Both the position numbers and the translations under genes were made by a program. Of a stretch of DNA of 47,543 nt, positions 17,566 through 27,404 are shown in pieces. Position 1 is the stretch's first letter, and the number at the start of each line of letters is the position of its first letter. The notes beneath the pieces are model-generated. The model was not told the DNA's origin, did no database searches, and was given only the letters and a program-made list of their open reading frames with translations. This stretch comes from an uncultured Acidobacteriota bacterium (GTDB lineage: Bacteria > Acidobacteriota > Terriglobia > Terriglobales > Acidobacteriaceae): positions 1 through 47,543 of the forward strand of contig CAILAZ010000283.1 in NCBI GenBank assembly GCA_903832295.1. Reading direction: 5' to 3'.

Positions 17566-17596
17566 TGCATACTCTCCTGGGCGAAACGAGATCGAT

Positions 17597-18628
17597 TTAC
17601 AGCTCGCCATACTCTTCGGTCAAGACGGCCCATGAGGACTGCAAGAATGGATTTTCCCAGGCCTCCGCGAATAGCGCTCTCAAAATGTTCCATTGATCAA
17701 ACGTGAAACAGAACGTGACGCCGCCCCTGCCTTGAAAGTGGAGACCACTTGCGGGGGCGTCAAGTTCGCGGCCGACGGTGTAGGCCATCAACCTATCGCC
17801 ATTCCAATGTGTCCCTACGGGTGCTTCGCCAATGGCAGCCAACATGACTCGGAATTCACAGATATCCGGATAACTCGCGAGCGGGTACATCGCGGCGGTA
17901 GACCCTGGAAAGGTAAGCAAGGCGGTCAGGTCGTGGTCTTCACAACGAATAACGCTGAAGACAAACGATTCACGGATGAATGTAGCGGCGGTTGGCTCAT
18001 AAGCGTGCAGTTTCCGTTCGTCGCGGATGGGCTTATTGTGAACAAGGAAGTGCCCCCGTGCGGCGACCCGCCACAAAGTATCCCAATATGGAAGGAGCGC
18101 TGCCGTGAGCGCTGCCTCATCTGTAACATCATCGTCGCGCAGGAACACCACTAGTGGTCTGGCGTCGTTACCAATCGGCCACTCGGCGTGGTCGAGATGC
18201 GTCTCCACGGCAGCCTCAATGGTGTCCTCGTCCTGGCCCATTGTATTGAACTTGTTGAGGTAATAAGCTGCCTTGCCTTCGTCGCCGCCAGGTTTCCTCA
18301 GTTTGTACGCTGCCCGGAATGCCTGCAGAATGCCAACGACAGATTCACGCGAGATGTGACGATTCGGCGAAAACTCGGCTCCCATTTGGACAAATTGAGC
18401 GAGCCGAGCCCACTCTTTCTGTGAAATAGGCGCACCAGTATCCTTCTTCTCTTTCATTCGCAGGAGCGCAGCGGTTGGGCCAGTTTCCAGTGTTGGTTGC
18501 GTGGCATCCGAGACAGAGACAGGTTCATCCCGATTTTTGGGGGGCGTTTTCTGAAACGACAATAAGTCCCGAAATCCATCAGTTAGCCACGAAAAAGTGC
18601 GCGGTTGAACTCCTGTAGTAGTTGACAT
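17597..18628 (-). CDS. Hypothetical cytoplasmic protein
   Basis: This 343-residue protein has no signal peptide. It contains a Ser/Pro-rich linker (residues 20-70) and a mixed alpha/beta C-terminal region with RPLVVFLRDDDVTDEAALT and GRGGVTFCFTFDQW. ATG 18628 follows AAGGAG closely; the frame extends upstream but without coding character. It lies between the envelope genes but shows no envelope feature itself. No family is recognised. Confidence 0.6.
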   Translation of the reverse strand: MSTTTGVQPRTFSWLTDGFRDLLSFQKTPPKNRDEPVSVSDATQPTLETGPTAALLRMKEKKDTGAPISQKEWARLAQFVQMGAEFSPNRHISRESVVGILQAFRAAYKLRKPGGDEGKAAYYLNKFNTMGQDEDTIEAAVETHLDHAEWPIGNDARPLVVFLRDDDVTDEAALTAALLPYWDTLWRVAARGHFLVHNKPIRDERKLHAYEPTAATFIRESFVFSVIRCEDHDLTALLTFPGSTAAMYPLASYPDICEFRVMLAAIGEAPVGTHWNGDRLMAYTVGRELDAPASGLHFQGRGGVTFCFTFDQWNILRALFAEAWENPFLQSSWAVLTEEYGEL

Positions 18629-18774
18629 CGCATTCTCCTTTTTGTGATCCTGCATTGTGTGCTGGTCATGTCGTTCGTTCATCTGAAAACTGCCACTTGA
18701 AAAAACACCTGTCGCTCTGCGGGCGTCACTCTCCACACGGAGAGGGTTATAGGAAACCAAATCTTTTGGCATCG

Positions 18775-19368
18775 TTATCTTGCCCGTCCGAGGTGGTAGA
18801 GCACTCCTGACCCAACGTTCCAATAGGTGGATCGCGCGGTGCCGAAGGGGAGATAGAGGTCCTCCAGGGAGATCGCGCGCACTCCCCATCGTTCACTCAC
18901 CTTCATATCGAGGCCTGCGCCAAACAGCAGCATGAATCCGCTGTTGACGTTGGACAGGTACATGCCGCCGGCGGCGTGCTGAGAGGCCAGCCGGGTATAG
19001 CCGCCCATGGCGTGCATATAAGGCTCGTAGCGTCTGTAGTGGAGTAGATAGCTGGCGCCAGCGGCGCCGGTGATCAGGCTTTGATCGAAGGGTGTTCCAT
19101 TGCCGTAACGAACTGTCGCAATGTAGGCGAGGTGTTCTTTGCGGCGCATGTCGTATTCGACATCCACGCCGTCTGTCGTCGCCAACTTATTACCATCGGA
19201 CGTCGCCAGTGCGTAATCTGTGCGAGTGTGATCGAAGCCGACATACACCTGATCGGTGAAGCGATTGGCGCGTAACGGAGCAACGGTGTCGATCGCCTGC
19301 TGCGCAAAGCAAGCGCAACCGGTAGAAAGCAAGGCTGCGAGAAGAATGCCGATGGAGCGATTCCTCAC
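18775..19368 (-). CDS. Outer-membrane beta-barrel-like protein
   Basis: This 197-residue protein has a signal peptide (MRNRSIGILLAALLSTGCACFAQ). The Cys residues could suggest lipidation, but no clean lipobox is seen. Alternating aromatic strands follow (VYVGFDHTRTDYAL, GASYLLHYRRYEPYMH, FMLLFGAGLDMKVSERWGVR), typical of small OM barrels. The GTG start overlaps the M48 protease stop by four bases (GTGA), so it is co-translated with it. Barrel topology is inferred from strand pattern. Confidence 0.72.
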   Translation of the reverse strand: MRNRSIGILLAALLSTGCACFAQQAIDTVAPLRANRFTDQVYVGFDHTRTDYALATSDGNKLATTDGVDVEYDMRRKEHLAYIATVRYGNGTPFDQSLITGAAGASYLLHYRRYEPYMHAMGGYTRLASQHAAGGMYLSNVNSGFMLLFGAGLDMKVSERWGVRAISLEDLYLPFGTARSTYWNVGSGVLYHLGRAR

Positions 19369-21083
19369 TTTGCACCATCCAGTGAAGCGGAGTGAGGGAG
19401 AGACTGATCGGCATCTTTCGGACTAGCTGGATCCTGTGGAGCGGCTTCTTTTTCGACTGCAGCCCGCATGAGATAGGGGTAGAACGGAGTCAAGATGAAC
19501 GGCAGCTTTTCCCGCACGGCCACGACCGGCGCAGAGCGTGCCTTGTTCATCTCCACACGGCCGGTCCAGGGGTCCATGATCACGCGCGAGCCGAGCGGCA
19601 AGGCGGCAATTTGGTGGATGTCTTTGGGAGTTAGATCTGGTGCTGAAGAAACGGCAAACATGAGGCGGGGTTGCTCCCCAACCAGCGAGTCGCTCAGCCG
19701 GCTCCGGAGTAGATTCGGAAGCACCTTGCGGCTGGCCTCCATCTGCTTCAGGAACAGGCCCATGTTCTGCAGCTTGTCTTTGTACGGCGAGTTTTGAAGC
19801 AGGACCAGGCTCTCTTCATCGGCCTCTTTGAGTTCGTCGCTGCTCCGCACCATGCGCAACCGGTCCAGTGCGTCGGTATCTGGAAAGATCAGGCGATCGC
19901 TGAATGCAAATTGGGAGTTGTCGCTATCGTGGGCGAGCACGATGTGGCTCAACTCATGAGCCAGTACGGCGGCCAGAGCGGCCTCGTCGGGAAGAGCGTC
20001 TATCAGGCCGCGGCTAACCACAATGGTATGGCCGATTGCGAAGCTCTCGATCGGTGCCGTCAGCAACACGCGGCACCGCACCTCGGGTTCGATCACAAGG
20101 TTGTTGGTGACGATTAGGTTGTTTACGACCGTTTCGAGAATCTCGCTCAGCGGGGATACGGGCGCCACTAGCCCGGCCTGCTCCAGACGGAAGATGTAAT
20201 TGTTTTCGGCTTGGCGCTCCCAGGCCTTCTGGCTTGCCAGAGGCGTGCTCGAATCAACCTGATCGGAGACGGCATCCTTGGCGTCCACCTGAATTGCCGT
20301 GAAAGCGTTGCTGAACTCCTGCCCGGTGTCCGTCTGGCTCGTGGCATAACCCCAAAGGCGGGTCTGGCCGCGCAAAGCAACTGGCAATTTGTCGGGCATC
20401 ACGTCGGATTCTTCGCTGTAAACATAGGCGGGAAGCCAGGAACCATTACTGACGTTGACGCGCCAGGAGTCGAAGTGAATAAACTCCGAACCTTCGACCG
20501 GTCGAATGTAGGTGCCATTGAAGCGGACGATGTTGAGGCCCTGGTCCTCGACCCAGATTCGCCCCATGAACTGGCCGTGCCCTTTGCCGGTGGGAGTCAC
20601 TTCAAACACCAGACATCTCACGGTGCCAAGGAACTCTCTCTGGTGGTACGCAAACTTGTAGTGCGCGCGATCGAAGTGCTGCATATCGATCACGGCCATC
20701 TGCGTGAAGCCGAGAGGCACCCAACCCTTGCGGCGCTCGAAGGTGGCTTCTTTGATTTCGCGAAGAAGCTGATGGCTGACCAGAGGGCGCTCCTGGGCAA
20801 TGAACGAATCGTCCTGGAGACGGCTCTTGAACGAAGCGCGGCCCAGAAAGTATTGGTCCTCAACCGGCACCCGGCCCAGTTCCTTGTCCTTCCTGAAGCC
20901 CTGCACATACGTTTCGACGATGGGAGAGTATTTCGCGAAGGCCTTTAAGTTTTCGGCCTCGCGGGCGGTGATCTGGTCGATGGTTCGGTCAAGCGCATCG
21001 CTTGCCGGACGGGGAGTGTCTGCGGCAGTCGCGAATGCGCCCAGCGACAGCACCAGAGGAAGCAAAATAAGACTGCATTTCAT
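19365..21083 (-). CDS. Exported M48-family zinc metalloprotease
   Basis: This 572-residue protein has a signal peptide (MKCSLILLPLVLSLGAFATA). A long beta-rich N-terminal region precedes the M48 active site HELSH at about 376-380, in VLAHELSHIVLAH, with the likely third ligand in KEADEES. The N-terminal region (VWVEDQGLNIVRFNG and similar) resembles outer-membrane or periplasmic beta folds, so this is probably an exported peptidase rather than a chaperone-type membrane M48. AAAGGAG precedes ATG 21083. It sits 14 bp after the TonB gene and is coupled to the beta-barrel gene. Confidence 0.85.
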   Translation of the reverse strand: MKCSLILLPLVLSLGAFATAADTPRPASDALDRTIDQITAREAENLKAFAKYSPIVETYVQGFRKDKELGRVPVEDQYFLGRASFKSRLQDDSFIAQERPLVSHQLLREIKEATFERRKGWVPLGFTQMAVIDMQHFDRAHYKFAYHQREFLGTVRCLVFEVTPTGKGHGQFMGRIWVEDQGLNIVRFNGTYIRPVEGSEFIHFDSWRVNVSNGSWLPAYVYSEESDVMPDKLPVALRGQTRLWGYATSQTDTGQEFSNAFTAIQVDAKDAVSDQVDSSTPLASQKAWERQAENNYIFRLEQAGLVAPVSPLSEILETVVNNLIVTNNLVIEPEVRCRVLLTAPIESFAIGHTIVVSRGLIDALPDEAALAAVLAHELSHIVLAHDSDNSQFAFSDRLIFPDTDALDRLRMVRSSDELKEADEESLVLLQNSPYKDKLQNMGLFLKQMEASRKVLPNLLRSRLSDSLVGEQPRLMFAVSSAPDLTPKDIHQIAALPLGSRVIMDPWTGRVEMNKARSAPVVAVREKLPFILTPFYPYLMRAAVEKEAAPQDPASPKDADQSLPHSASLDGAK

Positions 21084-21097
21084 GAATCCGATCTCCT

Positions 21098-22084
21098 TTA
21101 CGACAGTGCAAAGACGACGTGAATGGTGGCGGGATAGTCCACAAACTGGCCATCACGCCGCGCGGGAGTAAAGCGGATCTGGCGCGTGGCGGCAACCGCC
21201 GCCTCGTCCAGCCCATGTCCAAGACCTTTCACCACTCCGACAATCCGAATCTCTCCGGTAGCGGAGAAGACAACCTGCACCACGACGTCGCCCTCCACGC
21301 GGAGCCGCCGGGCCTCCTCGGTGTACACCGGTGCGGGTTTGCTCTGAATCGCAACTGGAGCGATCGGCGAGACCTTTGCTACAACCGCCTGGGTCTTCGC
21401 CAGTGCAGGTCCACTAAAGTCAACGCTCTTCACGGCTTTGTTCGTCTGGCCAGAAGCGCCGCTCTGCGTGCCAAATGCTCCTGTAGCCACGCCCCTTCCC
21501 GACGGGCGGCCCGTACCTGTAGCCGGGGTTCCAAAGCTCCCTACCGATGCCAGTGCCGGAGCTCGACTTGTCGCGCTGGTCGGCTGCTGCACGGGTACGC
21601 CGTTGGGATCTCCAAAGAAGCCGGTATGGACGGGCTTCGCGACGGGCATCGCAGGAATCTGTGTCGGAAAATTGGGCTGGAGCACTGGCTTCGGCGCCGG
21701 TGGAGCGGGTACATCCACCGTTCGTTCGACGCGCGGGGTGCGCGGAGCCGGAATGCTCATTGGAGTTACAACTACAGGTAGCGCCTGGGAGGAGACCGCG
21801 ACCGGCGGGACAGAAACCCGGGCAACGGGTAGCCGCACTGGAGAAGGATTGGAAAGAATGGGCGCAACCAGCGAGATCGCGGAATACTTTTTCTGAATGA
21901 GGACCGGCGTTGTAGTGGTAAGAGTGATGATCAACAGCAAAGCCACCACGATTGCTTGAATGCCATAGCTGGCAACGAAGGCACTGGGCCGCTTTCGTCC
22001 CTTGATCTCAAAGTCAGCGAAGAGTCCAGCCGGTATCGAAGCTGGCGGATCGGCAAATACCGCGATTGTTTGTGCTGTTTTCAT
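21098..22084 (-). CDS. Energy transducer TonB
   Basis: This 328-residue protein has one N-terminal membrane helix (about 40-58, AIVVALLLIITL), a long Pro/Ala/Val-rich periplasmic linker, and a C-terminal TonB domain with YTEEARRLRVEGDVVVQVVF and IRFTPARRDG. TonB energises outer-membrane transport. No TonB-dependent receptor, ExbB or ExbD is seen in the window, so it would need host partners. TAGGAG sits just before ATG 22084 and overlaps the end of the Ig-like gene, indicating an operon. Confidence 0.87.
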   Translation of the reverse strand: MKTAQTIAVFADPPASIPAGLFADFEIKGRKRPSAFVASYGIQAIVVALLLIITLTTTTPVLIQKKYSAISLVAPILSNPSPVRLPVARVSVPPVAVSSQALPVVVTPMSIPAPRTPRVERTVDVPAPPAPKPVLQPNFPTQIPAMPVAKPVHTGFFGDPNGVPVQQPTSATSRAPALASVGSFGTPATGTGRPSGRGVATGAFGTQSGASGQTNKAVKSVDFSGPALAKTQAVVAKVSPIAPVAIQSKPAPVYTEEARRLRVEGDVVVQVVFSATGEIRIVGVVKGLGHGLDEAAVAATRQIRFTPARRDGQFVDYPATIHVVFALS

Positions 22085-22091
22085 GCGGCTC

Positions 22092-22976
22092 CTACCGCAC
22101 CGTCACTAGAACTGTTTGGGTGTGACTCAACTTTCCCGACGTGCCCGTAACGGTGATCGAATATGTTCCCTTCGGCGTTCCATCCTGCTGAACATAACGA
22201 GTTCCGGTGCCGCAGCCGGTGAGAAGCAGGGACAGCGCTACCGCAGCCAGCAATGCAAGTCGTTTGCGGCGCTTGAATGACAGAAAGCTCAGTAGGAACG
22301 CACCAAACAGCCCCGCCTTTTGCACGGTGGTAGCGAATGTCGTCGCACTCAACGCAACGTTTCCGGCGGAAGCGGAAGTGGTTGTCTGAGCGACGGGAGC
22401 GGGCACCATAAGAGCGTTCGGCGATAGACCACAATCCACCTCAGAGGACTGCGAGGCACAGCTGAATGCGATCGTGCCGTGGAAGCCATTGATCGCCGTG
22501 ACCGATACCGGCGTAGCTGCCGACTGACCCCGGGCAACGGAGATTGGTGACACCGAGAAGCTGAAATCCTCAGGGCCGAGCACGGTCTGGGAGATAGCCG
22601 GCGACGTGCTGCCCAGGAGGTTTGAATCCCCACTGTAGGCGGCAAAGATCGTAAAGGTGCCAGTTGGGAGGGATGGAGTCCACGTCGCCACACCCGTGAG
22701 ATTGACAGGCGCGGTGCCGGTGGCGATCACAGTGCTTCCATTCTCCACGGTAAAAGTGACGTTGCCGGTCGTCTGGCCACTGTTGGGGAAGGAGATTACC
22801 GCTGACAACGTGGGCGGACTTTCCAGCCCGACGACGGATGATGAAGAGTTGACGGTTAATGCTGTAGCGGCTTGACTGATGGATTGTTGGTATGACGCGC
22901 CGCTCGCCTGTCCATAGGCCTGCGAGATAGCCAGCAGAAACGTTAGTAGTGCGAAGGCCGAGAGTCTAAAGTTCAT
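22092..22976 (-). CDS. Ig-like repeat surface protein with C-terminal membrane anchor
   Basis: This 294-residue protein has a signal peptide (to about residue 22, AYGQ), one Ig-like domain with the PTGTFTIFAAYSGDSN signature, and a second beta region with SFSVSPISVARGQ. It then has a C-terminal hydrophobic/Arg segment (FLLSFLSFKRRKRLALLAAVALSL) and a final small domain after a Cys. This pattern is common in exported Acidobacteriota proteins. It is the first gene of a probable four-gene run ending with the beta-barrel gene. Confidence 0.75.
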   Translation of the reverse strand: MNFRLSAFALLTFLLAISQAYGQASGASYQQSISQAATALTVNSSSSVVGLESPPTLSAVISFPNSGQTTGNVTFTVENGSTVIATGTAPVNLTGVATWTPSLPTGTFTIFAAYSGDSNLLGSTSPAISQTVLGPEDFSFSVSPISVARGQSAATPVSVTAINGFHGTIAFSCASQSSEVDCGLSPNALMVPAPVAQTTTSASAGNVALSATTFATTVQKAGLFGAFLLSFLSFKRRKRLALLAAVALSLLLTGCGTGTRYVQQDGTPKGTYSITVTGTSGKLSHTQTVLVTVR

Positions 22977-23035
22977 CGCGTCTCCGAAACAATCAGAGAA
23001 CCGCGGCCGGGTATGAACCGGCCGCGGGTTGAAGG

Positions 23036-24514
23036 TTACTTGGTAGCAGTCTTCGAACTAGTGATTGCGCCAGTTCCCTTGATGATCTGGTAGTGGACGT
23101 CGCCGTTGTACACAATGGTCAGCGTGTTGGTGCCTGCTGGCAGAGTGCTTGTGGTCAACGTGGCAACACCGGATACCAGCGGAATCGTCTGGGCAGTCCA
23201 GCCGAGCGAATCGCTTACGGTGAGGGTGCCGGTCGGGGTTACACCGGCCTGCGAACCAGTCGTGGTAATCGTCAGCGTTACGGGCGAACCGTAAGTAGAC
23301 GGGTTTGCCGAGGAGACGACCGCAAAGGTCACGCTGCCCAAGGTGACAACCTGGGAGAGAGTTGCGGAGGTTGCGGCGGTGAAGTTACCGTCACCAGCGT
23401 AGCTGACCGTGATCGGGTGAGTGCCAACGCCGAGCGTCGAACTCGACAGAGTCGCCGTACCGGCGCTGATTGCACCCGTACCGATGGAAACGCCGTTATC
23501 GAGGAACGTAACTGAACCTGTCGCTGTTGCCGGCAGCGTTGCGGTGAATGTCACATTCGCACCATAAGCGGAAGGATTGACAGAGGAAACCACTGAAACA
23601 GTGGCGGCCGTCTTGCCAATCGTGAGAGTTCCAGCGGTGTAGGTGATCGTGTAGTTCGCGTCGACCGCACCCGCAGCTGTGATCGGGTAAGTCCCCGTCG
23701 GCGAGAGCAGAACTGCAGTCGTCGTCAGGGTCGGCTGCGTAGTCAGCGATGCGGAGGTGTCACCATTGACGAAGCCGGTATAGGTTGCCGTGAAGGCCGG
23801 GTTAGCGACATCGTAAGCACGCGATGCGTTGTTGGCCGCGATATTCAACGTGGCAGTAGTGATCGTCAGGGTTCCGTTGACGTAGGCGAACGTGTAGTTC
23901 GGCGTGGCCAGGGTTCCGACAGCAGCGGTGATGGTGTAGGTTCCAACCGGCGAAGCCGCAGTGGCGGTCGTCGTCACGCTCGGGGATCCAGTCAACACTG
24001 CGCTGGTGTCGCCGTTTACAAATCCACTATAGGTCGGGCTAAACGTCGGCAGAGCGGCTGCGTACACCTTGGTCGCGTTGTTTGCAGTAACCGTCAAGAC
24101 CGCCTTCGTCACAACCTGGGACAGCGTCGAGGAGGTCGCGGAGTTGTAGTTGGTGTCGCCCGAATACTGCGCGGTGATGGGGTAGGTTCCCACCGCGAGC
24201 GATGAAATCGAGTAGGTTGCTACGCCTGCGGTGAGCGCAACCGGCGTGCCCATTGCAACGCCGTTATTGAGAAATTGGATTGTGCCGGTTGGCACTGAGC
24301 CACCGCCGCTCGCGGTCAATGTGCTAGTAAATGTAATGCTGGATCCGTAGACACTCGGATTTGCCGATGAGGTCAGAACGATATTTGTACCGTTGATGAG
24401 CGTGGCCTTGTTGACCGTCTGGTTGAACGTGGTTGACGACTGGCCGAATGCCATTGTCGCCATCAAAAGCACGATCATGCTTGCGATCGCGCCTACGAAT
24501 CTGGAGTTCTTCAT
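23036..24514 (-). CDS. Ig-like/MBG-domain repeat surface protein
   Basis: This 492-residue protein has a signal peptide (start MKNSRFVGAIASMIV, cut near MAFGQ). An Ig-like domain is followed by two MBG (YGX-type) units that contain YSGFVNGDTSAVL and YTGFVNGDTSASL, then two more Ig-like units. ATG 24514 is preferred over the first ATG three codons upstream because AGGAT precedes it. The first MBG unit is close to one in the neighbouring 850-residue protein. Likely a secreted or surface-anchored adhesin-like protein, though no anchor is seen. Confidence 0.8.
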   Translation of the reverse strand: MKNSRFVGAIASMIVLLMATMAFGQSSTTFNQTVNKATLINGTNIVLTSSANPSVYGSSITFTSTLTASGGGSVPTGTIQFLNNGVAMGTPVALTAGVATYSISSLAVGTYPITAQYSGDTNYNSATSSTLSQVVTKAVLTVTANNATKVYAAALPTFSPTYSGFVNGDTSAVLTGSPSVTTTATAASPVGTYTITAAVGTLATPNYTFAYVNGTLTITTATLNIAANNASRAYDVANPAFTATYTGFVNGDTSASLTTQPTLTTTAVLLSPTGTYPITAAGAVDANYTITYTAGTLTIGKTAATVSVVSSVNPSAYGANVTFTATLPATATGSVTFLDNGVSIGTGAISAGTATLSSSTLGVGTHPITVSYAGDGNFTAATSATLSQVVTLGSVTFAVVSSANPSTYGSPVTLTITTTGSQAGVTPTGTLTVSDSLGWTAQTIPLVSGVATLTTSTLPAGTNTLTIVYNGDVHYQIIKGTGAITSSKTATK

Positions 24515-24573
24515 CAAAACCATCCTGGGAAGGGGCCACCACCCAGCTCACTGCGTAGCGGTGACCCAAAATG

Positions 24574-24589
24574 CTAGGCCTGGGCCTAG
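24574..24589. terminator. Short GC-rich hairpin at stop of FG-GAP/MBG gene
   Basis: CTAGGC and GCCTAG flank a four-base loop; the hairpin overlaps the gene's stop codon and lies just before the next gene in the same direction. The stem is only six pairs with no T tract, so it is a weak candidate. Confidence 0.25.
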
Positions 24590-27135
24590 AAATAATTGGT
24601 GTCGCCGCTATAGTTCAGTTGCAGAGTGTCCACCCCGACGGACAGGGTGGGCGTTGTGTATGTTGCCGTTCCGCTCGCGCTCAGCGAGGTTGTGCCGAGC
24701 AGTGTTGTGCCGCCTTTGGTAAGCGTGACGGTGCCTGTAGGGGTCGCACCGCTTCCGCTGCCAGCTACGGTCAATGTGAACGTGACGCTTTGGCCGTAGG
24801 TCGACGGGTTAATGGTTGAACTAACTGAGAGACTGGACGTCGCCTTGGTGATGGTGAACGTGCCGTTTACGAAAATGAATGAATAATTGGCTGCAGCTAG
24901 TGAACCGACCGCAGCGGTGATGGTGTAGCTGCCTACCGGCGAGGCCGCAGTGGCCGTCGTCGTCAAACTCGGCGAACCGGTCAGTACCGCACTGGTATCA
25001 CCGTTTACAAAACCTGAATAGCTCGGGGTGAACGCAGGGTTTGCCGTTCCGTACACTTTCGACGCGTTGTTTGCCGTGACCGTCAAAACGGCCTGATTGA
25101 CCGCTAGGTTTACGGTCGCGCTGGCGGTGGTGTAGTCGGTCGTGTCAGTCGGAGTGAAGGCCACAGAAAGCGTATGCGCGCCGGTCGTAAGTACGGTGCC
25201 CGCTGGCGGGGTATAGACAAAGGTTCCAGGTGTGCTGGCGGTCGCATTCAGCTGGGTCGCACTGAGAGCCGTGCCATACGTGATCGCGACCGGAGTCGGC
25301 CACGTCACCGTGGGCGTTGCCTTGTTGATCGTGTAGGTGGTGCTGCCCGATCCGCCGTTGTTATTGCTGTCCCCGGCATAGGTAGCAGTGATGGTGTACG
25401 ATCCTGCGAGCAACCCGCTGAGGCCGCTTATGCTGAAAGCCCCGGAGCCATTGACGTTGCCGGAACCCCACGCGGTACCGTTGTAGGTTAGGCTCATCAA
25501 GCCGGTAGTACCCGCACTCGTCTGTCCGGTACATGTCGTCGCGCTGCTGCCGAAGGTAGTGGGATTGGGTGAGCAGGAGACCGTTACGCCAGGCGTGGCT
25601 TTTAAGACGGTTTCCGTGATGGCACTACTTGCGCTGCCGTTGTAGCTGCTGCTGCCGCCATATTGCGCAGTCAGGGTATGTGTTCCCGCGGTGAGGACAG
25701 TGACCACGGCGCTCGCGACGTTGGATGAGACCGAGCCCGTGCCAACGGATGTGCCGTCGCTATAGAAGGTCACCGTCCCAGTAGGCGACGGATCTCCAAT
25801 TCCATTATTGGCGATGGTCGCTGTGAACGACAGCGGATTGCCGTAGACCACGGGATTAGGAGAGGCTGCCAGCGTCGTCGTAGTTGGGAATGGCCCAAGA
25901 TTTAGCAGAATGGTGACATTGCTGCTGGAGTAGTTGGCCACGGCGAGATCCGGAAATCCGTCGCCGTTCCAGTCTCCGACCCCGACAGCCATCGGGGTTG
26001 CGCCTGTCGCGGGCGTTCCCGGCGCCGCCGTGAATGTCCCGTTGCCATTGCCCAGCAGGATGGTGACGGTTCTGGCGGTGGTGGCGCCATTGACGACAGC
26101 GAGATCGAGTTTGCCATCACCGTTGAAGTCAGCAGCAGCAATTCCGTACGGGGTTTTGCCTGTGGCAGGCGAAGCTGCCGCCGTGAAGGTTCCATTGCCA
26201 TTGCCGAGCAGGATGGTTACGTTGTTGCTGCCTTCGTTGGCAATCGCGAGGTCGAGTTTGCCGTCGTTGTTGAAGTCACCAGTGGTAATCCCCCACGGTG
26301 AGCCGCCAGTCGCGTATTGGACCCCTGCTGCAAAAGTTCCATTGCCATTACCGAGCAGGATGGTCACCTTAGCGCTGCCAAGATCGGCTACGGCAAGATC
26401 GAGTTTGCCGTCACCATTGAAGTCACCAACCGCGATTCCGTACGGCTCGTAGGCGCCCAAAGTGATGGTTGTTCCTGCGGTGAAGGTTCCATTTCCATTG
26501 CCCAAAAAGATCTTCACTAAATCAGAAGGGGAGCCGACGGTAACACCCACTGCAATGTCGAGTTTGCCGTCGCCGTTAAAGTCACCGACTGCGATGCTGT
26601 TGGGATCGTTGTTCGTGCCCAACGCCAACGAAACACCCGGTGTGAAGGTTCCGTTGCCGTTCCCGAGCAAAATTAGTACCGTGTCATTGCCAAAGTTTGG
26701 GACAGCGAGATCGAGTTTGCCGTCCCCGTTGAAGTCGCCGGCCACCAAAGTCGAACAGTTCGGCGCCGCCGTCGGAGCTGCGGCCGTGAAGGTTCCATTG
26801 CCATTGCCCAAGAAAACGTACACATAGCCATACGTGTCGCAGGTGGCGAAGCCCTTGTGACCGCTGCCATCAAAATCTCCGACCGCGACACCTTCCGGCC
26901 AGGAGACAGTGGGTGACGCTGCAGCGCTAAATCCATTCCATGTCTGCCCTGACATATAAGGTGTTGCACATACCAACAGCGCACAGATGATCAGCGCAGA
27001 CGAGAGCCGAGACTCCGTCGTAGTTCCTTTTCGCAGCCAATCGAGCGAAAGGCTCCGAACAATGTTCTTCTGTATCGCCGAAAGTGCCGAAAGCCGGAAG
27101 CACCTTGTCATGGTCTGTAGCCTGTCCTTTTCCAT
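24586..27135 (-). CDS. FG-GAP/VCBS repeat plus Ig/MBG surface protein, ends mid-domain
   Basis: This protein of about 849 residues has a signal-type segment (SALIICALLVCATPYMSGQ). About seven FG-GAP repeats follow, with a DFNGDGKLDLAV core and a period of about 57 residues, forming a likely beta-propeller. Three or four Ig-like domains and an MBG domain come next. The DxNxDG loops bind calcium in relatives. The frame stops right after YSGDTNYF, where an Ig-like domain would normally continue for about 15 more residues, so the C-terminus looks cut. The start is uncertain: ATG 27135 is used, and a TTG at 27174 is possible. Confidence 0.78.
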   Translation of the reverse strand: MEKDRLQTMTRCFRLSALSAIQKNIVRSLSLDWLRKGTTTESRLSSALIICALLVCATPYMSGQTWNGFSAAASPTVSWPEGVAVGDFDGSGHKGFATCDTYGYVYVFLGNGNGTFTAAAPTAAPNCSTLVAGDFNGDGKLDLAVPNFGNDTVLILLGNGNGTFTPGVSLALGTNNDPNSIAVGDFNGDGKLDIAVGVTVGSPSDLVKIFLGNGNGTFTAGTTITLGAYEPYGIAVGDFNGDGKLDLAVADLGSAKVTILLGNGNGTFAAGVQYATGGSPWGITTGDFNNDGKLDLAIANEGSNNVTILLGNGNGTFTAAASPATGKTPYGIAAADFNGDGKLDLAVVNGATTARTVTILLGNGNGTFTAAPGTPATGATPMAVGVGDWNGDGFPDLAVANYSSSNVTILLNLGPFPTTTTLAASPNPVVYGNPLSFTATIANNGIGDPSPTGTVTFYSDGTSVGTGSVSSNVASAVVTVLTAGTHTLTAQYGGSSSYNGSASSAITETVLKATPGVTVSCSPNPTTFGSSATTCTGQTSAGTTGLMSLTYNGTAWGSGNVNGSGAFSISGLSGLLAGSYTITATYAGDSNNNGGSGSTTYTINKATPTVTWPTPVAITYGTALSATQLNATASTPGTFVYTPPAGTVLTTGAHTLSVAFTPTDTTDYTTASATVNLAVNQAVLTVTANNASKVYGTANPAFTPSYSGFVNGDTSAVLTGSPSLTTTATAASPVGSYTITAAVGSLAAANYSFIFVNGTFTITKATSSLSVSSTINPSTYGQSVTFTLTVAGSGSGATPTGTVTLTKGGTTLLGTTSLSASGTATYTTPTLSVGVDTLQLNYSGDTNYF

Positions 27136-27404
27136 GTATGTGGACTGCTCACTCGCTGGTGCAAGAATCGTCAACTCACAAAAGACATAGCGATACTATG
27201 ACTTGTATTGTCTATATGTCTAGTAAAATATTAAGAGAGGCGAAAAATGATGCGAGTCGAACGTCCGCGGGTAGGGCAAAGGAAAGGGTCGCGTAGGAAG
27301 GTGCTGTCCCGATTGCCCCATAAGAGGCAAGGAAGTCGCTATTCGCAATTGAAAATGGCCACCCCCGGAGAGATGGCCATACTTCAAACGCAATACTAAG
27401 GAAC